DNA of 64,000 nucleotides from Sphagnum compactum (Eukaryota; Bryophyta; Sphagnopsida; Sphagnales): assembly GCA_965153455.1 (NCBI GenBank), contig OZ234504.1, forward strand, positions 3,844,001 to 3,908,000. The letters run 5' to 3'. The translations under genes were made by a program, and so were the position numbers. This document shows positions 1 through 12,691 of this stretch, one piece after another. The notes beneath the pieces are model-generated. The model was not told the DNA's origin. It made no database searches and worked only from the letters and a program-made list of their open reading frames with translations. Every line of letters starts with the position of its first letter. Position 1 is the stretch's first letter.

Positions 1-1150
1 ACCTTTTTTTGTGATAAGACATTGTAACAACAACATAATCTCTTAATTTGCCTTTTATATGAAGAAAGCATATACCTATTGGCCACTAGTCATACATTAA
101 GACCAGATCACCCATTCCTAGTTAAGGAAAATTGTGTGAAAATGCTATTCGCGTTTTGGAAATTATGGTTAAACCTTAAAACTCCATTTCTATCTTTCTA
201 TTTTCAGTAGCTCTAATAACATCAGGAAAAGACAATAAATAACCCTCAGACAAAGGAATAACAAATGTGCAGAAGGTTCATATAGGTTGCTTACCCAAGA
301 TCAGCAGTCTGCAAAGGAGGGGCCGCTGACTGAAATAAGCACTTTTCAAAGCCTTTCAGCTGCAACACACAACAGTTGGACATTTCATCCTCCTCTGCAT
401 GTCAGAAGTCAAACCTCAGCTATGATGGTGTCAGGATCCACTGCAGCAAAGATGATGTCAGGATCCATCCCCATCCATTTCCATCTCACAAAAATTTGTG
501 AAGCTCAAGCTCTAGATAATGTCATTGGAAATGGCCTCCTCAAAAGTGGAGAGCCCAAGGTTCACTAATAATATATACCCTCCACTCACATCAGGCATAC
601 CCAACTTCTCAGCAACCAAGGAGATTCAGTTATGCAAAAAAGTCCCTATCTTGTGTCTTTGTTAAGCCTTTTGCACTCTACACACTCCAGACAGTAGGGA
701 AAAAGATGTCTTTCAACAAATGGGGAATGCGACTTCTTCTTTCAAGAGAACAAACAGCCCTCAGTTGATATAAGGACGGGTTGACTACCAAGAACTGCTG
801 CACTTTCTGCTATTTGCCAACAGACTTCGACAAACAGTCATGTTCCAGCCAGCTCATCTGAGTTACATGTGGCTGCACTACAGCTTGAATGAGCACTTGC
901 TGTAGTTTGTAGGGAGAATTGAGCCAAAGTTGTAAGTCTTCACTTTGTGAAAGCATTTTGTATGACCAATTTTACTTCTTGTTTCTATAAGTTACAGTGC
1001 TCCTTAGAAGGGTTGTTCAGCACTGACCTCCAAGTCTGCGCAGTGCAACCAACTGCAAGATAGTCTCAGAGTAGACATTTGTCAGAGCACGTATCCCTGC
1101 ATGATTCAGCCAGAAAGTGGAAAATGCTTTAATATACAGGGACTTATGTG
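1..1150. other. 3' flank of COI1, no gene recognised
   Basis: This AT-rich stretch lies downstream of the COI1 stop codon, which is read on the minus strand. Short open frames exist, but none has a recognisable domain or credible splice sites. Part of it next to 1150 is presumably COI1 3' UTR. I see no RNA gene or element here. Confidence 0.5.
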
Positions 1151-3847
1151 CTACTCACAGTCATTTGGGTTTGAGACAAGCACCTTCAGCTCAGGAGGAC
1201 CATCAGTGCGTAGGTCTGTTAATGCGTAGTATGCGAAGAGCTGCCCGGGTAGTCCAGAGACCGCAGGGGACACCTCAATGTGCAGACATGGACGAGACAG
1301 GGCAAGAAGGTGGCCCCCTGATTCACTGACTCGGTCGCCTTGCACCCACAGATACTTCAAAGAAGCCATTGCCACCACTGCAGTAGCAAAGCCTGCTTCC
1401 CCAAATGGACAGTCTCGTACTTCCAGGCGTTCCAGCTGTTGGCATCCAAGAGCGAGTCTGGCAAGTCCCACATCACTCTCCCCTGCGCTACCTAACATCA
1501 GCCACTTGAGCTTGCGTCCATACTCTCCTATGTGAGCCAATCCCTGATCTGTCAGTCCCTTCTGTCTCAGGTAGATGCAAAATCGAGTTAGGTTTACACA
1601 GCCCTTCAGTAATAACTTCACACCATCATCGAGGGGCAAATCTGCAACATTCTTGACCTGTGTTCCGAGCACAATACGGCAATCTGTGAGATGCACACAG
1701 CCCTGCCCCACCATAGCAAGTGCAGCATTGGTGATGTCAGAGACATACAAGGTTAGATACTGCAACTCTGTACAACCCTGTGCAATAGCGACCACACCAC
1801 TGTGCGATATATAGCCTGCATCATCATACTCCACTCGCAAGCGTGTCAACTTTTTGCATGTCCTGCCCAGCACTTGCAAACCCTCATCCCCTAGCACATT
1901 CCGTACCTGCCTCAAAGAAACAAAAGCCAAGGTGAGACTCACTAATACAAATCCTCAAATACTTAGTCTTGCAATATCACTAAGGCCCGCAAGCAGTCCA
2001 TACATAAAAGTATCCAGCAATTGGAATCCAAGTGGCTGGGAAGGACCAGACACTGTCCACTGGCATGGCAGCCAATTCCCATGAAAGCCATCAGCAGGGG
2101 CTCAGGCAAGGCAACATGAAGGAGGAACACAAAGGCCAGTGAAACGGTTGCTCAACTATGGCTGGGAATATGCACAACTAAAATTTTTAAGGACAATCAA
2201 AAGCTCTGTACTTGTCAGTATGTGCTGCTTAGGGAAACCAGACTTCACAACGAAGTGTTCCAGACCCACAACAAATGTACATTCAGCAGAGTTTAGTCAA
2301 TTAAGATTTTAACATCAGGGGTGCATACCCACCTGCAAATCTTCCAATGCAAAGCAGAGACTAAGAAGCTCACAATAGCCTCTACCACTCAAAAGAGTGA
2401 ACTTTAGGTCAAGTTTCTTCAGATTTGCAGCCACAGGTCGAAGGATTTGCAACCCACTGTCAGGCATGGCCCAGAGACCTGAGAGTGATGTCAAGTGCTG
2501 TGACAAGTTAATTGATACAGGCATACAGTTCTTTTCCTCCCCAAGATCACTGCAAGACCCTGTCCCCAGCTCCTTGAGGAAGGGTGCCTTGTTCAAAACT
2601 TGAGCAAGATCTGACGTGTCAATTTCACCAACTTTAAGAGACACCAGTGACTTGCATTTTTCAACCAGGAGTGCCAAATCATCAATTGACACCATCTCCA
2701 AACCCAACACTGCAAAATCGAGTACTTCTAGAGTTGAGTTGTTCCGAGCCAAATCATGTAACCAATCCCCACCTTCATCAATTACAGTACTTTCCTCTAG
2801 ACTTAGCACCTTCAAAGACCTGTACACACACACACACACACACACATGTACAAACACGCATAAACTAACACAACACTCTTTAGATGAGGCATGCCATGTA
2901 TAGAGAGCACATTCCATTCTTTTAGAAGCTTACAATGAATCAAAGCCTGACTGTAATAATCAATCAACAAATGAACATGGTTTTGCAGCTTCAGATCCAG
3001 CTTCTCAGTTTCATCAACACATACAAAAGCTTGTGTTCTACTATCAGGTTTCATAATCTCCTCCAAAGTACTACTGCCTTCAAAAAGGCATCTTCAGCTA
3101 AATCCTTCAATGACTGTTTTCCTTTGCAAGAACGGTTCCCTCGAACAATCACTGTAAACAATCTGTGTTTCCAGGTCCTTCCTTGAGGGTACTAAGCTTG
3201 CAATAATCATCAGAATGCTAACCATGGCATAAATGTCACAGACTCTCATTTCTCACACAGACAGACAGAGACAGAGACAATGAGCTTGCTAGAATCTCAG
3301 CCAAGCTTGCTGAAAGTTCACGAAAGTTTTCTCAAATACTGACTGACCTGCAGTAGCGAGAGATGGGAAGGAGACCCCGTGTTGTGAAGCCGGAACACTT
3401 GTGTAGATGCAGGACTTGCAGCGTGGCGTGGAAAGGAGCTGAAGCCAGCAGGTGAAGATCCGCATCTCGAACCTCCGCCCGTCTCAGATGAAGAGTCTTC
3501 AAACACGCATACGCGCTTGCGAACTCCTTCAGCCAAGGCTCCGCATAACCTCCCCAATCTTGCAAAAGAAGATCGTACTCTGCGGCCCGCGGCTTGCCTT
3601 TCAACATGATACATTCCAGGCGCTTGAATCTCCTGGTGAGCGCGGCAGGCGCTATGGCATACATATTAGCGATGGTAACATCCTTCCTGGTCATGCCGTC
3701 CACTCGCCGCCACTGCCGACACACAAGCGACATCGCCGCACGATCTTGCGGACTCTCGACAAACGCAAAGATACGCGACAAGTTCTCGTCCGACAATACC
3801 GCCACGATGTGCTGCTCTTTAGGCGGCATTTTCTTCCTGTCTTCCAT
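1151..3847 (-). CDS. COI1: COI1-type F-box/LRR jasmonate co-receptor
   Basis: Three exons on the minus strand: 3847-3348, 2819-2333 and 1906-1151, joined at GT..AG borders, giving 580 aa (Arabidopsis COI1 is 592). The F-box is at about residues 14-60, followed by leucine-rich repeats to the C-terminus. The first repeat carries KGKPRAA and CSGFTT; exon 3 carries YVSDIT, YLRQKGLTD and YLWVQG. In the SCF complex COI1 binds JAZ repressors and a jasmonate ligand and directs JAZ ubiquitination. Aligned with Arabidopsis from memory, ligand/JAZ contacts R85, R348, Y386, R409, Y444, R496 and W519 are kept as R87, R353, Y383, R406, Y441, R493 and W516. A384 is threonine (T381) and M88-F89 is E90-Y91. 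The loop after R353 is about eight residues shorter. Three exons match the Arabidopsis gene. Sister TIR1/AFB auxin receptors are excluded by these motifs. Confidence 0.95.
2822..2848. repeat. (CA)n microsatellite in COI1 intron 1
   Basis: A dinucleotide run abuts the intron 1 acceptor. Read on the minus strand it is a TG-rich tract ending in TACAG at the exon 2 border. Its length could affect acceptor recognition, which is inference only. Confidence 0.9.
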
Positions 3848-4250
3848 ATTCTTTTCCTCCTCACTTCTTCAACCCTCTCATTCAACGCAAAAAAAGAAGA
3901 AGGTTCTCGTCCAAAAAGACAATACCGCAACTATATTGTGCTACTGACGATGCTGCTAACGCTTGCTTCTTCCCCTTGCTGCAGCAGATCCACGTCCCTC
4001 TTCAAGTTTTCATTCTCAAAACAACAGGTTCAAGAGACTGCCCTTCTGCAACAGTCCTCTTCCGCATGGCTTGGACCTCTCGTTCTACACAAGTCAGGAG
4101 AAAATACCCGCACTCTGCGAAAGCGCTGCAGGAAGCAGCCAACAGCAATTCCGGGAAGAAACAAACCCTCGCGTGAACAAAGTTCTAGAAACTGAGAAGC
4201 TGTTTTAACCCTAGGGTAATCTCCTATAAAAGGATGATTAACAATTTATA
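3848..4250. other. 5' flank and probable promoter of COI1
   Basis: This region lies directly upstream of the COI1 start codon (minus strand). Open frames on the plus strand here are antisense overlaps without domains. No clear TATA box was identified for the minus strand. Confidence 0.4.
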
Positions 4251-6035
4251 CTTTGTATAGCCAGATTTGGCTAAATCTTCCTAGGAAGGATTGCCACTTT
4301 GGCTACAACAGAAATTCCTAAAAAATAAACACTGCTCACTATGCACAAGGAGTATTTTTCTTGTACTTTTATAATTACTAGTGTATTGTGTACAGTTGGT
4401 CCAGGTGTGAACACATATTGAGGGCTCAACTGATTTTCCCATCCAAATGCAATTTTTTGTAATTTGTTTGAATCTCTAGTAACAAAATCCACTCCAAAAT
4501 CAATATCTTTCACACCTTAGTTCTGAAAATTATTAAATAAACTCTATTAAATCTCACTCACTGAGGGCTTTCCAAGAACAACAAGGACACCCCCCAATCT
4601 CAATACAGTTTTCAATTTTAATTTTGTTTAGTTTTTCATTGAGAAAATGATTTCGATAAACAAATAATCTCCACACCGTAACTCCAAATAGTCTCAAACT
4701 AAGTCGGTGCACCTCTATTCATCAAAAGAGCTTTCTGAAGATACCAAAAGCACAGCATGAAGCACCTTGGATTGGGAGATCTTAGTGGGACAAAACAAAC
4801 TACCTTGCTTCATAGATAGTTCTTTGTTTATAGCCAAATTTGGCTAAGTCTTATTGTGGATGATTGCTACTTAGATCACAAAATTGGACAAAAAATGTCA
4901 GTGGGGGAATGTGTTTCCTATGTACTTCATTGCCAAAACCCAGCTACTTGATTGGTTCATCCACTTTAATGGCTATTCTTAACGTTTTTGGGGGAACCGA
5001 ATTTGGTGGGGGGATAAGATTTTGTGGCCCCATATATATTCTCCAAATGTATTGGACCAAAAGTTGCTGTCGGGGAATAATTTAGTATAATTTGATACTA
5101 GTTTTTGACTTGGACCTAAGTGGATGGCTTGAAAGTGGGGGATTTTTACTATTAAAAGAATTGTGAGGTCAAAAAAAGGTGGGGAACAGATGTTCAAAAA
5201 ACACCAAATTTAGTTGAAATTGCACTCCAAAAACTCAGAAACCTGCAAAATTTTGGGCTGATTGGATTGTTGAAATTGGGAGTCCTAAATTTTTTTATGA
5301 GGAATTAACTTCAGTACACTGACACTCACATGTTGTGTATCATAGGCTTGTCCCTAGGAACAAAAAGAAAAAAAATTGTGACCAATGAGATTGTTCAAAT
5401 CAGAGATTTTAAGAGTTGCCTTGGTGAGAGTGTATTTATGTAGAAATTCAATACAATTGCAAAGAGCTTTTAACAAGAATTTTGGTTTGGAGTTTGCGCA
5501 TTATTATTCTTCTCCGACTCTTCTCAAAGATTTTAGTCAAGGTGCTCCTCCTAGTATAGAAGACAAGATTCTGACACTTTTTTTTTGTTGCTTGTTTTGT
5601 TTGTTAGAAAAAAAAATGCTTATCATGCAAACATAATAGACTTTTCCCTAAAGTCACCCTGTCTTCGCCTTGTCTTTGGGCATCCTTTCACCCAAAACCC
5701 CTCTTTCAGTGACATGTGCAAAGTAAGGAAATTCTATTAAATCTGGGTATGAAATGCTGAGAGGTTCGAGAGTAATTATAGTAAGTGTACAGGTGGGAGC
5801 AGTCAAAATATATGTAGCAGGAGTACAGGTGCTCATGAAAACGGAAAGAGGGGGTCAAAACAGGATCAAACTCAGTTTACTACCAAAAAAAAGGGTGTTT
5901 TTCTAGTTCCACGCCCCTCACCCCCCCCCCCGCCCTTGAATGCTGATGTACTTTTTTGGCCTTGCTTACCAAGGCAAGGATTTTTGAAAGATGATATGTT
6001 GGCTTGTCTTGAAACCTGAGATTAGTTATAGAGTT
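4251..6035. repeat. Spacer with dispersed repeat copies
   Basis: About 4370-4830 is a copy of a family also seen at about 32130-32640 (same orientation) and 44650-45040 (inverted). Shared blocks are AACACATATT, a GAGCTTTCC/GGCTTTCC block and CAAACTACCTTCCTTC-like ends. The near-palindrome AGCCAAATTTGGCT occurs at about 4834 and a variant at about 4258. A C-run lies near 5920. No gene was recognised. Confidence 0.6.
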
Positions 6036-6762
6036 ACTAGTGGGTACCCGTGACCTTGAGTGGGGGGGGGGGCTGGGGGTGGCGAGCAAAAAAAGACAAA
6101 ATAATCAAATGTATTGGGTTGGTTTTGAGTGTGTAGTCAAAGATATAGAAGCATGGTTACAGTTATATACTTCATATCTGGCTTTATAGCCAGTTTTGGC
6201 ACAATCTTCTTGAGGAAGGTCGCCACATTTTTCTATGGAAGATCCCCACTGTGGCTACAAACAAAAAATCTTAGAAAAATAAAATAAAAAATAACATTGC
6301 TAGGGACGACCTTGGGTCGGTCCCTCCTGGCAACTACCTCTTTACTATGAGATAAATTGCCACATGATTGTCTCGTCCATTTCATGGATGGATGACGGGA
6401 CCCCCACCCCCAATAGAAAAAAGAAAAAATTTCTCCCTTTCCCCCTCTCCCCAAAACCCAAAAAAGGAAAAAATTGGCTGCACTGATTGCATACTGAGCC
6501 TTCCTCAGTGCCTGCCTGAAATTTTTATTATGGGCCAATACCCCTTCAACAGGATGGATACCTATTGTGCTATAAATAGGGCAGAATGGGTAATTCCCTC
6601 AAAAAGTGGAGTTTTGCAATTTAAGAAGGACCCGCGCCCTCCCCCCCCTCTTTGCCTTGGATGGATGGAGGGACGGATGGATGATGGGATTGACGACGGG
6701 ATGGATGGATGGAAAGGACGACCGCCAACCACAACAGGACAAAACCTAAAAATATTATATAA
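6036..6762. mobile_element. Interspersed non-autonomous element, copy 1
   Basis: This stretch aligns almost end to end with 21116-21860. Shared landmarks in order are ACTAGTGGGTACCC, a G-run, GTGTGTAGTCAAAGATATAG, TATAGCCAGTTTTGGCAC, GGGACGACCT, a C-rich tract, TGGGCCAATACCCC, a GGAY-rich minisatellite and ACAACAGGACAAAAC. Sequence similarity stops at both ends. No coding capacity or terminal inverted repeat is obvious, so the class is unknown. Confidence 0.8.
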
Positions 6763-9700
6763 GTAGATAATATCTTGAAGGAGTTTGGTTTCTTCTAGAG
6801 GAGTTTTTGAAGCTTATATTTTTGCATGGTGAAATATTTGAGTTTCCATAATTCTTTTTTTGGCCTTAAGATATTTTTAATGTAAAATGGCAAGGCCACA
6901 GTGTGACACACCCCTTGATTTTTAATCTCATTGGGTTTTGGACCAAACTCAGGGTTGTGGTGCTCTGTTTTTCTGACTTTAGGGAAAACTCTAATGTTTG
7001 AAGAAGAATAAGCATTTTCCATGGCATGATATCATTTTGCTTTGTTTTGATTGTTGGGACATGTCTATTTTCAACATATAATGTTCACGGCACTCACTCA
7101 ATCCAGTGGATGGTGCACTGGTGGGTGCTGCTGGTTCACTGTGGCCCAGAAAGGGCGCTGGACAGTGCTCAATTGGGAGGGGGAGAGAGGGTTATTTAGG
7201 GTCTGGCCACTCATTCTTCTACTTCTTGGGTTGCATTCCATCAAGTCAACTTGCTTTATTTTATTTGTTCCGACAAGCCTATCTTTGAGCATAATGTTCA
7301 TGGAACTAGTTTTCCACTTATTGGTTTGCATTTTGCATCAATTTGATGGACTCAATTTGCTTTGTGTTTGTGTTGTTTCGTTGAACAGGCCTTAAGAGAA
7401 ACTACCACAGAAACAAATCGATGGACTCACGTTCTGATGGTTTTAAAATTCTTTCCAGAATTGGAATGCCCCCCCCCCCCCCCTTCCCCCTCCCCAACCC
7501 TGGGGCTTCTCAAAATTACCCAGCCCTTCCAAGTTTTGTCCTCTTCTCTTTTGCATTTTGCACCCGTCATGTGAATGAAAGAATTGTGCATGATGTTTGG
7601 AATAATGAGTTGCATGCAAATCCCATCTAAAACTAAATCCCCCAACATATATGATTGTGTTATTGTGAAATGGAAAATTTGAAACTAAGAGAGGACAAGA
7701 ATGCAAGAATGAAAAAGAATATATGGAACAAAAAGAGGAAACACCACCTCAAAAGATAAAGAACAAAAATGGGGATTGAAACCAAACACGAGAAAATGCA
7801 ATTAAGTTAAATCAATTTATTTATTTGTGAGATTTTTTCAAATTTTTAATAACACCTTCTTTATAGTGATTTTTTATTTTTTTTTTCAATTTTCTGATGT
7901 TGCATTGTTGTCTAGCATCTCAAGAGGGATTTAGCATTAAAAGATGACAGGTGTCTAGAACATGTCTACATAGTATAAATTCTTTTGTTAAAATAATGTT
8001 ACCAAACCAAAATCAGAGTTGAAATGTGGCAAAAGAAATTTTAATTATTTTTCTTGAGAATTTGGCAATTTTTTTCAGAAAAATGGGGAATATTGTATCA
8101 GAACATTTCCTTTTTATTTTTTATTTTCACATTTTGGCGAAATGTGGCACCCAAAAAGAAAAAAAAAACAAAAAAAAACCATTGCTTTGTTATAGGACCA
8201 AGATCTCTATGAAATAAGGGACTTGGATCCCTATGGAAATTATACACAAAGGTCTTTTTTTCAACAAAAGATTTGTCTCACCCCAAGGGTGATGGCTCAA
8301 TGGGATAACTTTGGAAACCACTAAATTTATAAATAAAATAAAAATAAAAATAAAATAAAATAAAATATTAAAAAATATATATAATTTACAATTTATAAAA
8401 TAAATCTATTAAAATTATTTTAAAAATTATATTTATGTATATATAAAAATTATTAAAAACAATTATTAAAAAAAAAACTGCTGTCATTCCTTAACATACT
8501 AGAATCTAGACCTAATCATCAAGAAAAGGATGCACTATATAATATGAAGCTCTATTTTGCATTATTGAGGTGTAACTCACATTGATGGGAGACCCTCTTC
8601 ACATTAGAAGAGAACTTGTCTAAAGTTATCAAGAGGATATATTTGGACCATTTTTAATTTGCAATTGTGTGTCATCTTCAAAGTTTAATATGATTATATA
8701 TTTTTAAAAAAAAGTTGCATGTGGATTGCTTAATTGAAATTGCCAAAATGATCATAATCTCCATTAAATTAGTGCACAATCCAAGTTGATTGCATGATGG
8801 GATATGTTTAAATTTACTAAACACTATGTTGTTGAGCTACAATCAACACAACTACAAAATGACATCTTAATGCTACAACAGGGGTTTGCTTGTTTCCCAT
8901 GTCCCGTGCTTTTGATGAAATGGCAAAAGCATAAATCAAACGACAACATTGGTAAATCGGCACATGAATTTGAAGGAAGATCACATATTGTTCTCATCCA
9001 GCATTTAATTTCAGAGTACTTATAGATCAACATTACTTACATTTCTCTCTTGATAAAATATACACATATAGATCAACAAGCTGACCAATACAGTATTGTT
9101 GCTTACCGAATATTGAAGTGTTGTTATATCTTGCTCTGACAGTTTAAAACTGCATCTTCACTTGCCATAATTAGATTACATTTTCTCAGTTTTTTCTTTT
9201 TAATGATCCTGGGTGTTGTTTGTATATATATAACATATAATATGTTGTGAACAGCTTGTTCAGATTATGTCATTTGTTTTTTGTTTAACATGCATTATAT
9301 GTGGAACTTTGGTTTTACTCATCATATTGAACATTTTGTACCTAAGTCTTGTGATCATGCAGATTGTTTTGTACTTGGGCTTTAATTTTAAGGCATGGGT
9401 TGTGCATTGATTTGCAAATTTAGCAATGATTTAAGCTGCAGGCATTCTTCACATGCTTATCAAATCATCATCTTGTATGCATGTAGGCAAAAGTATGGTT
9501 GCACATAAAAAATATATATATATATACACTCCCTACTACGTTGGCAGCTTTGACACTAATTACATTATTTTCAGAAGTGTTGAAATTTTCAAAAAACTTC
9601 TTTAATTTTCCCAATCTTTTGTTTTCTTGTGAAGGAAAATACTGATTCTTCAAGAATATTCTATTTTTTGAAAACTTGAAAATAATTAATTATTCGACAG

Positions 9701-12690
9701 ACATGTGTTGAGTTTGTTGCGGTACCACAAGATATATATATATATATATATCTATCATCTTATGCTGAATAATGTATGATTTCTATGTGATTTGTGATGC
9801 ACAAGAGAGTGGACATCAGATGATCAATCACAGATCAAGCTCCACCTCTCAGTTCTATATGGAGAGTAAAGTTGTTTCTTTCATGCCAAGTTCCTTCTTG
9901 CATTGTACTTGTGGCAGAAATTATACACACCCTTCTCTAGACTGGAAAATGATATACGAGTACAAACTTTCTCACTCTCATCAGTTGTCAAAAAGCAATG
10001 CAACCTTGTATAATATTATCATGCAATAATATAATTAGGACTATGACCCACAAAAAACAATGAAGTATTTTTACAAAGTCATCTACAGTGGGTGCTCTTG
10101 AATTGGAACTGAACACATTGGTTTTATAACAACCAAAGCAAACAATTAAAGATCTACCTGCCCACATGATCAATCATGTATCATGATGGACACATCAATG
10201 TTGCTCTGGATTGCTCAAGTTAGAATTTTAAGGATTGGTGATTAGAGGTCCTTTTGCAAGTGCCATATGGAACTACATATATAACTCATGTTTTTTTGAC
10301 CCAAACAAATCTGATTATATGTGCCTGAAGCCCTCACATCTATGCTTCTAAATGCATGCTTTGTAGACATCTAATCCATGGTCAGTAGTATCACTGTGGC
10401 AGATGGCTTTGGAACGCATGATCCAGCCTTCAAAAGAAATGACAAAATTTGTAAGTACTTGACAGAATAGAAAAGTGTCAAAAAAGCATTTGGCTCTGGA
10501 TTTTCTGATGACTCTATATCTGGACCTTAAAAAATCAGCTACAACTTAAACCTACCAAATTTCTTGATGGCATGAAATAGATGCTAAGATTTTGAGCAAA
10601 TCACGATCTGGAAACTATTTTTTCAGAACCATTCCAATACAAGAAATTAGTACCTCCTTGTTGCTAAAGGTAGGTCCTCCTACAATACAGCTGAAGAAAG
10701 TGGCAATGTGGCAGCTGCTGGAACTTGAAAAGTTCTAAGCAACAATACCCACAATTTTTCTAAGCCTGTACAGGCTCTTTGCATAATGATCTTGATTTGT
10801 CCATTAAACTGAACGAGAGCAAGACTTGCTGCTCTGGTTGACAGAACGTGAAGAGAAACTAAACACTGCACCTCCTTTGAAAAAGCCAAGTCTAAGTGTG
10901 CAAGCCACTTGAAACATTCCTTTCACCTGCTCATTCAAGACTGCATTTTGATCAACAGTATACTTTCTCAGCACATCTCAGCATGAAGTGGACTAGGAAC
11001 TTGTCCAAGAAATTGTCAGAGGCCATGATGTCAAGAAACTGAGAATGTCAACCTTTTCACAACTCTTATTTGCTGTGAAAAAAATCCTAATGGAAGCTGC
11101 TATCAATGCCGCATGCCATCTAAGCCAAAAAATGTCAAGCTTGTGAGCTCTTTGGGTGCTATACTTACCTTGTTTGCAGGAACCTGCAATAATGCTGTGG
11201 TGACCAAGTGACTCTCAAGAGAATCTCTTTACTCACCTTCCCTTGGTTACCAACCTCAGCACATGGATCATGGACTGACCTAATTACCTGCCTCCATAAA
11301 TTGTGTTTCCGTCTTGTCTCCAGCTCGCCCATCAAATCCAATATTTTCTGATTGCCTCAGATTCATCAAAATCATCCTCTGACTCCAACAAATTTCTTGA
11401 GCTCCCTGTGAATTGCAGGATATAAATTGCTCATATGGATCCCAGGCATACCAGCGCCCAATGAATACATCAATATACTGCCCACAAACAACCACCCATG
11501 CTCCTCATGGAATACAACTACCATGCACAGACACAATCTTTACCAGCCTTAGTCTATGTCCAATGGCAATTGTCTCCCTCGTGTATCCTTGAAATCTGAG
11601 CTTGTTGTAGCTCCTGAATCCAATGGTGCATGAATAGAGCCTTTAGATCCAAATTACTCCCAAACCCCTTGAAGTATTCACATCACTGCAGCACCTAGAA
11701 CCCTAAACTCTAAAAACCTGCACAGTTGAGTGATGGGTTATTGGAGATTGTGTTCTTCTTGCCAACATTGGATCGTGTCTCTAGCAGGGATGTCTCTCTA
11801 GGTTTCTCACAGCCCCCTTGAGATCCAAACTTACAAACCAGTTTGTGCATTCCAGCTGCCCACAGTGGCACTAACTTTGAATTCAAGCCTTGCATCTGCA
11901 TCAAATCATAATTCTGGATTGACCCAATAATATGTCTGATTCCCGACATATAGCTATTTGGAGAAATGCTGCCCAAACTTTTAGTAGAAGGAAATGCCAA
12001 ACCCTCCATCCAACAAGCTCAGTAAAAACATCTGAAGTGATCCCACTTTTTCAACACTTCCTGTCCGGCACAGAAAAACAACCACCCATGACCATCAACC
12101 CTTCTTACTAATTCTCCTTGAAGCTGCTAAATCCTTGAAGCATTCCTTCAGTTTTAGTATTGTGCAAAATCCCTCTCTCACCCATCAAGAGATCTTCAAA
12201 TGTACTATTGCCAGAACCATCAGAAGACAAAATCAAGAATCACCATATAGTGTCACCACGCAAAGATTCAATGCATTTTCACACTACTTGATATAATTTG
12301 AGGTCACCATTTTCCAATTACCTCATGATTGCACACTTCAATGCACAGAAAAGAAGAGCCACATTACCACATTCCATCATGCACACCAAGACCACACCAT
12401 TGCACACCTTATAATACTCAAGATTACAATTCCATTTTAAAGAAGAACCCAACTTGCGGTATTGTGCAAGGATAGGAAATCCAGGACAATTGGGTTTTCT
12501 GTGTGCATGGATGGATGGGGGGAACAATAGTCTGTGGCAATATGGGAGTTGCCATGACAAGTCCCTTTTCCAAAAACATGCTTCATTTTTTTTTCACAAA
12601 TTTTTTTGGGGAGAAAAAATTTCTAATATTTAAGACTTGGACACTAATAAAACAATATAATTCTAGCCCAACTTGATATACAAGTATACT
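6763..12690. other. AT-rich spacer, no gene recognised
   Basis: The stretch holds short open frames without domains, a C-run near 7470, a SINE-head fragment at 8278-8325 followed by an A/T-rich tail, and TA microsatellites near 9512-9527 and 9732-9750. The 10.6-12.6 kb part is less AT-rich and carries ORFs of 69-99 aa on the minus strand that I cannot assign. I see no splice-supported gene. Confidence 0.45.
8278..8325 (+). mobile_element. SINE head fragment
   Basis: The block CACCCCAAGGGTGATGGCTC resembles the start of the SINE-like element at 41133 and is followed by an A/T-rich low-complexity tail. It looks like a truncated relative. Confidence 0.4.
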
Positions 12691-12691
12691 A

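Noticed and set aside
3452-4195. 247-aa open frame on the plus strand
   Set aside because: It is antisense to COI1 exon 1 and its promoter; the translation is low-information and has no domain.
6600-6760. GGAY repeats considered as a CRISPR-like array
   Set aside because: Units are short, irregular and without unique spacers; this is a eukaryotic minisatellite.
11280-12009. Minus-strand frames of 71 and 99 aa
   Set aside because: Coding-like at first sight, but no homology or splice partner is visible; left as unassigned spacer.
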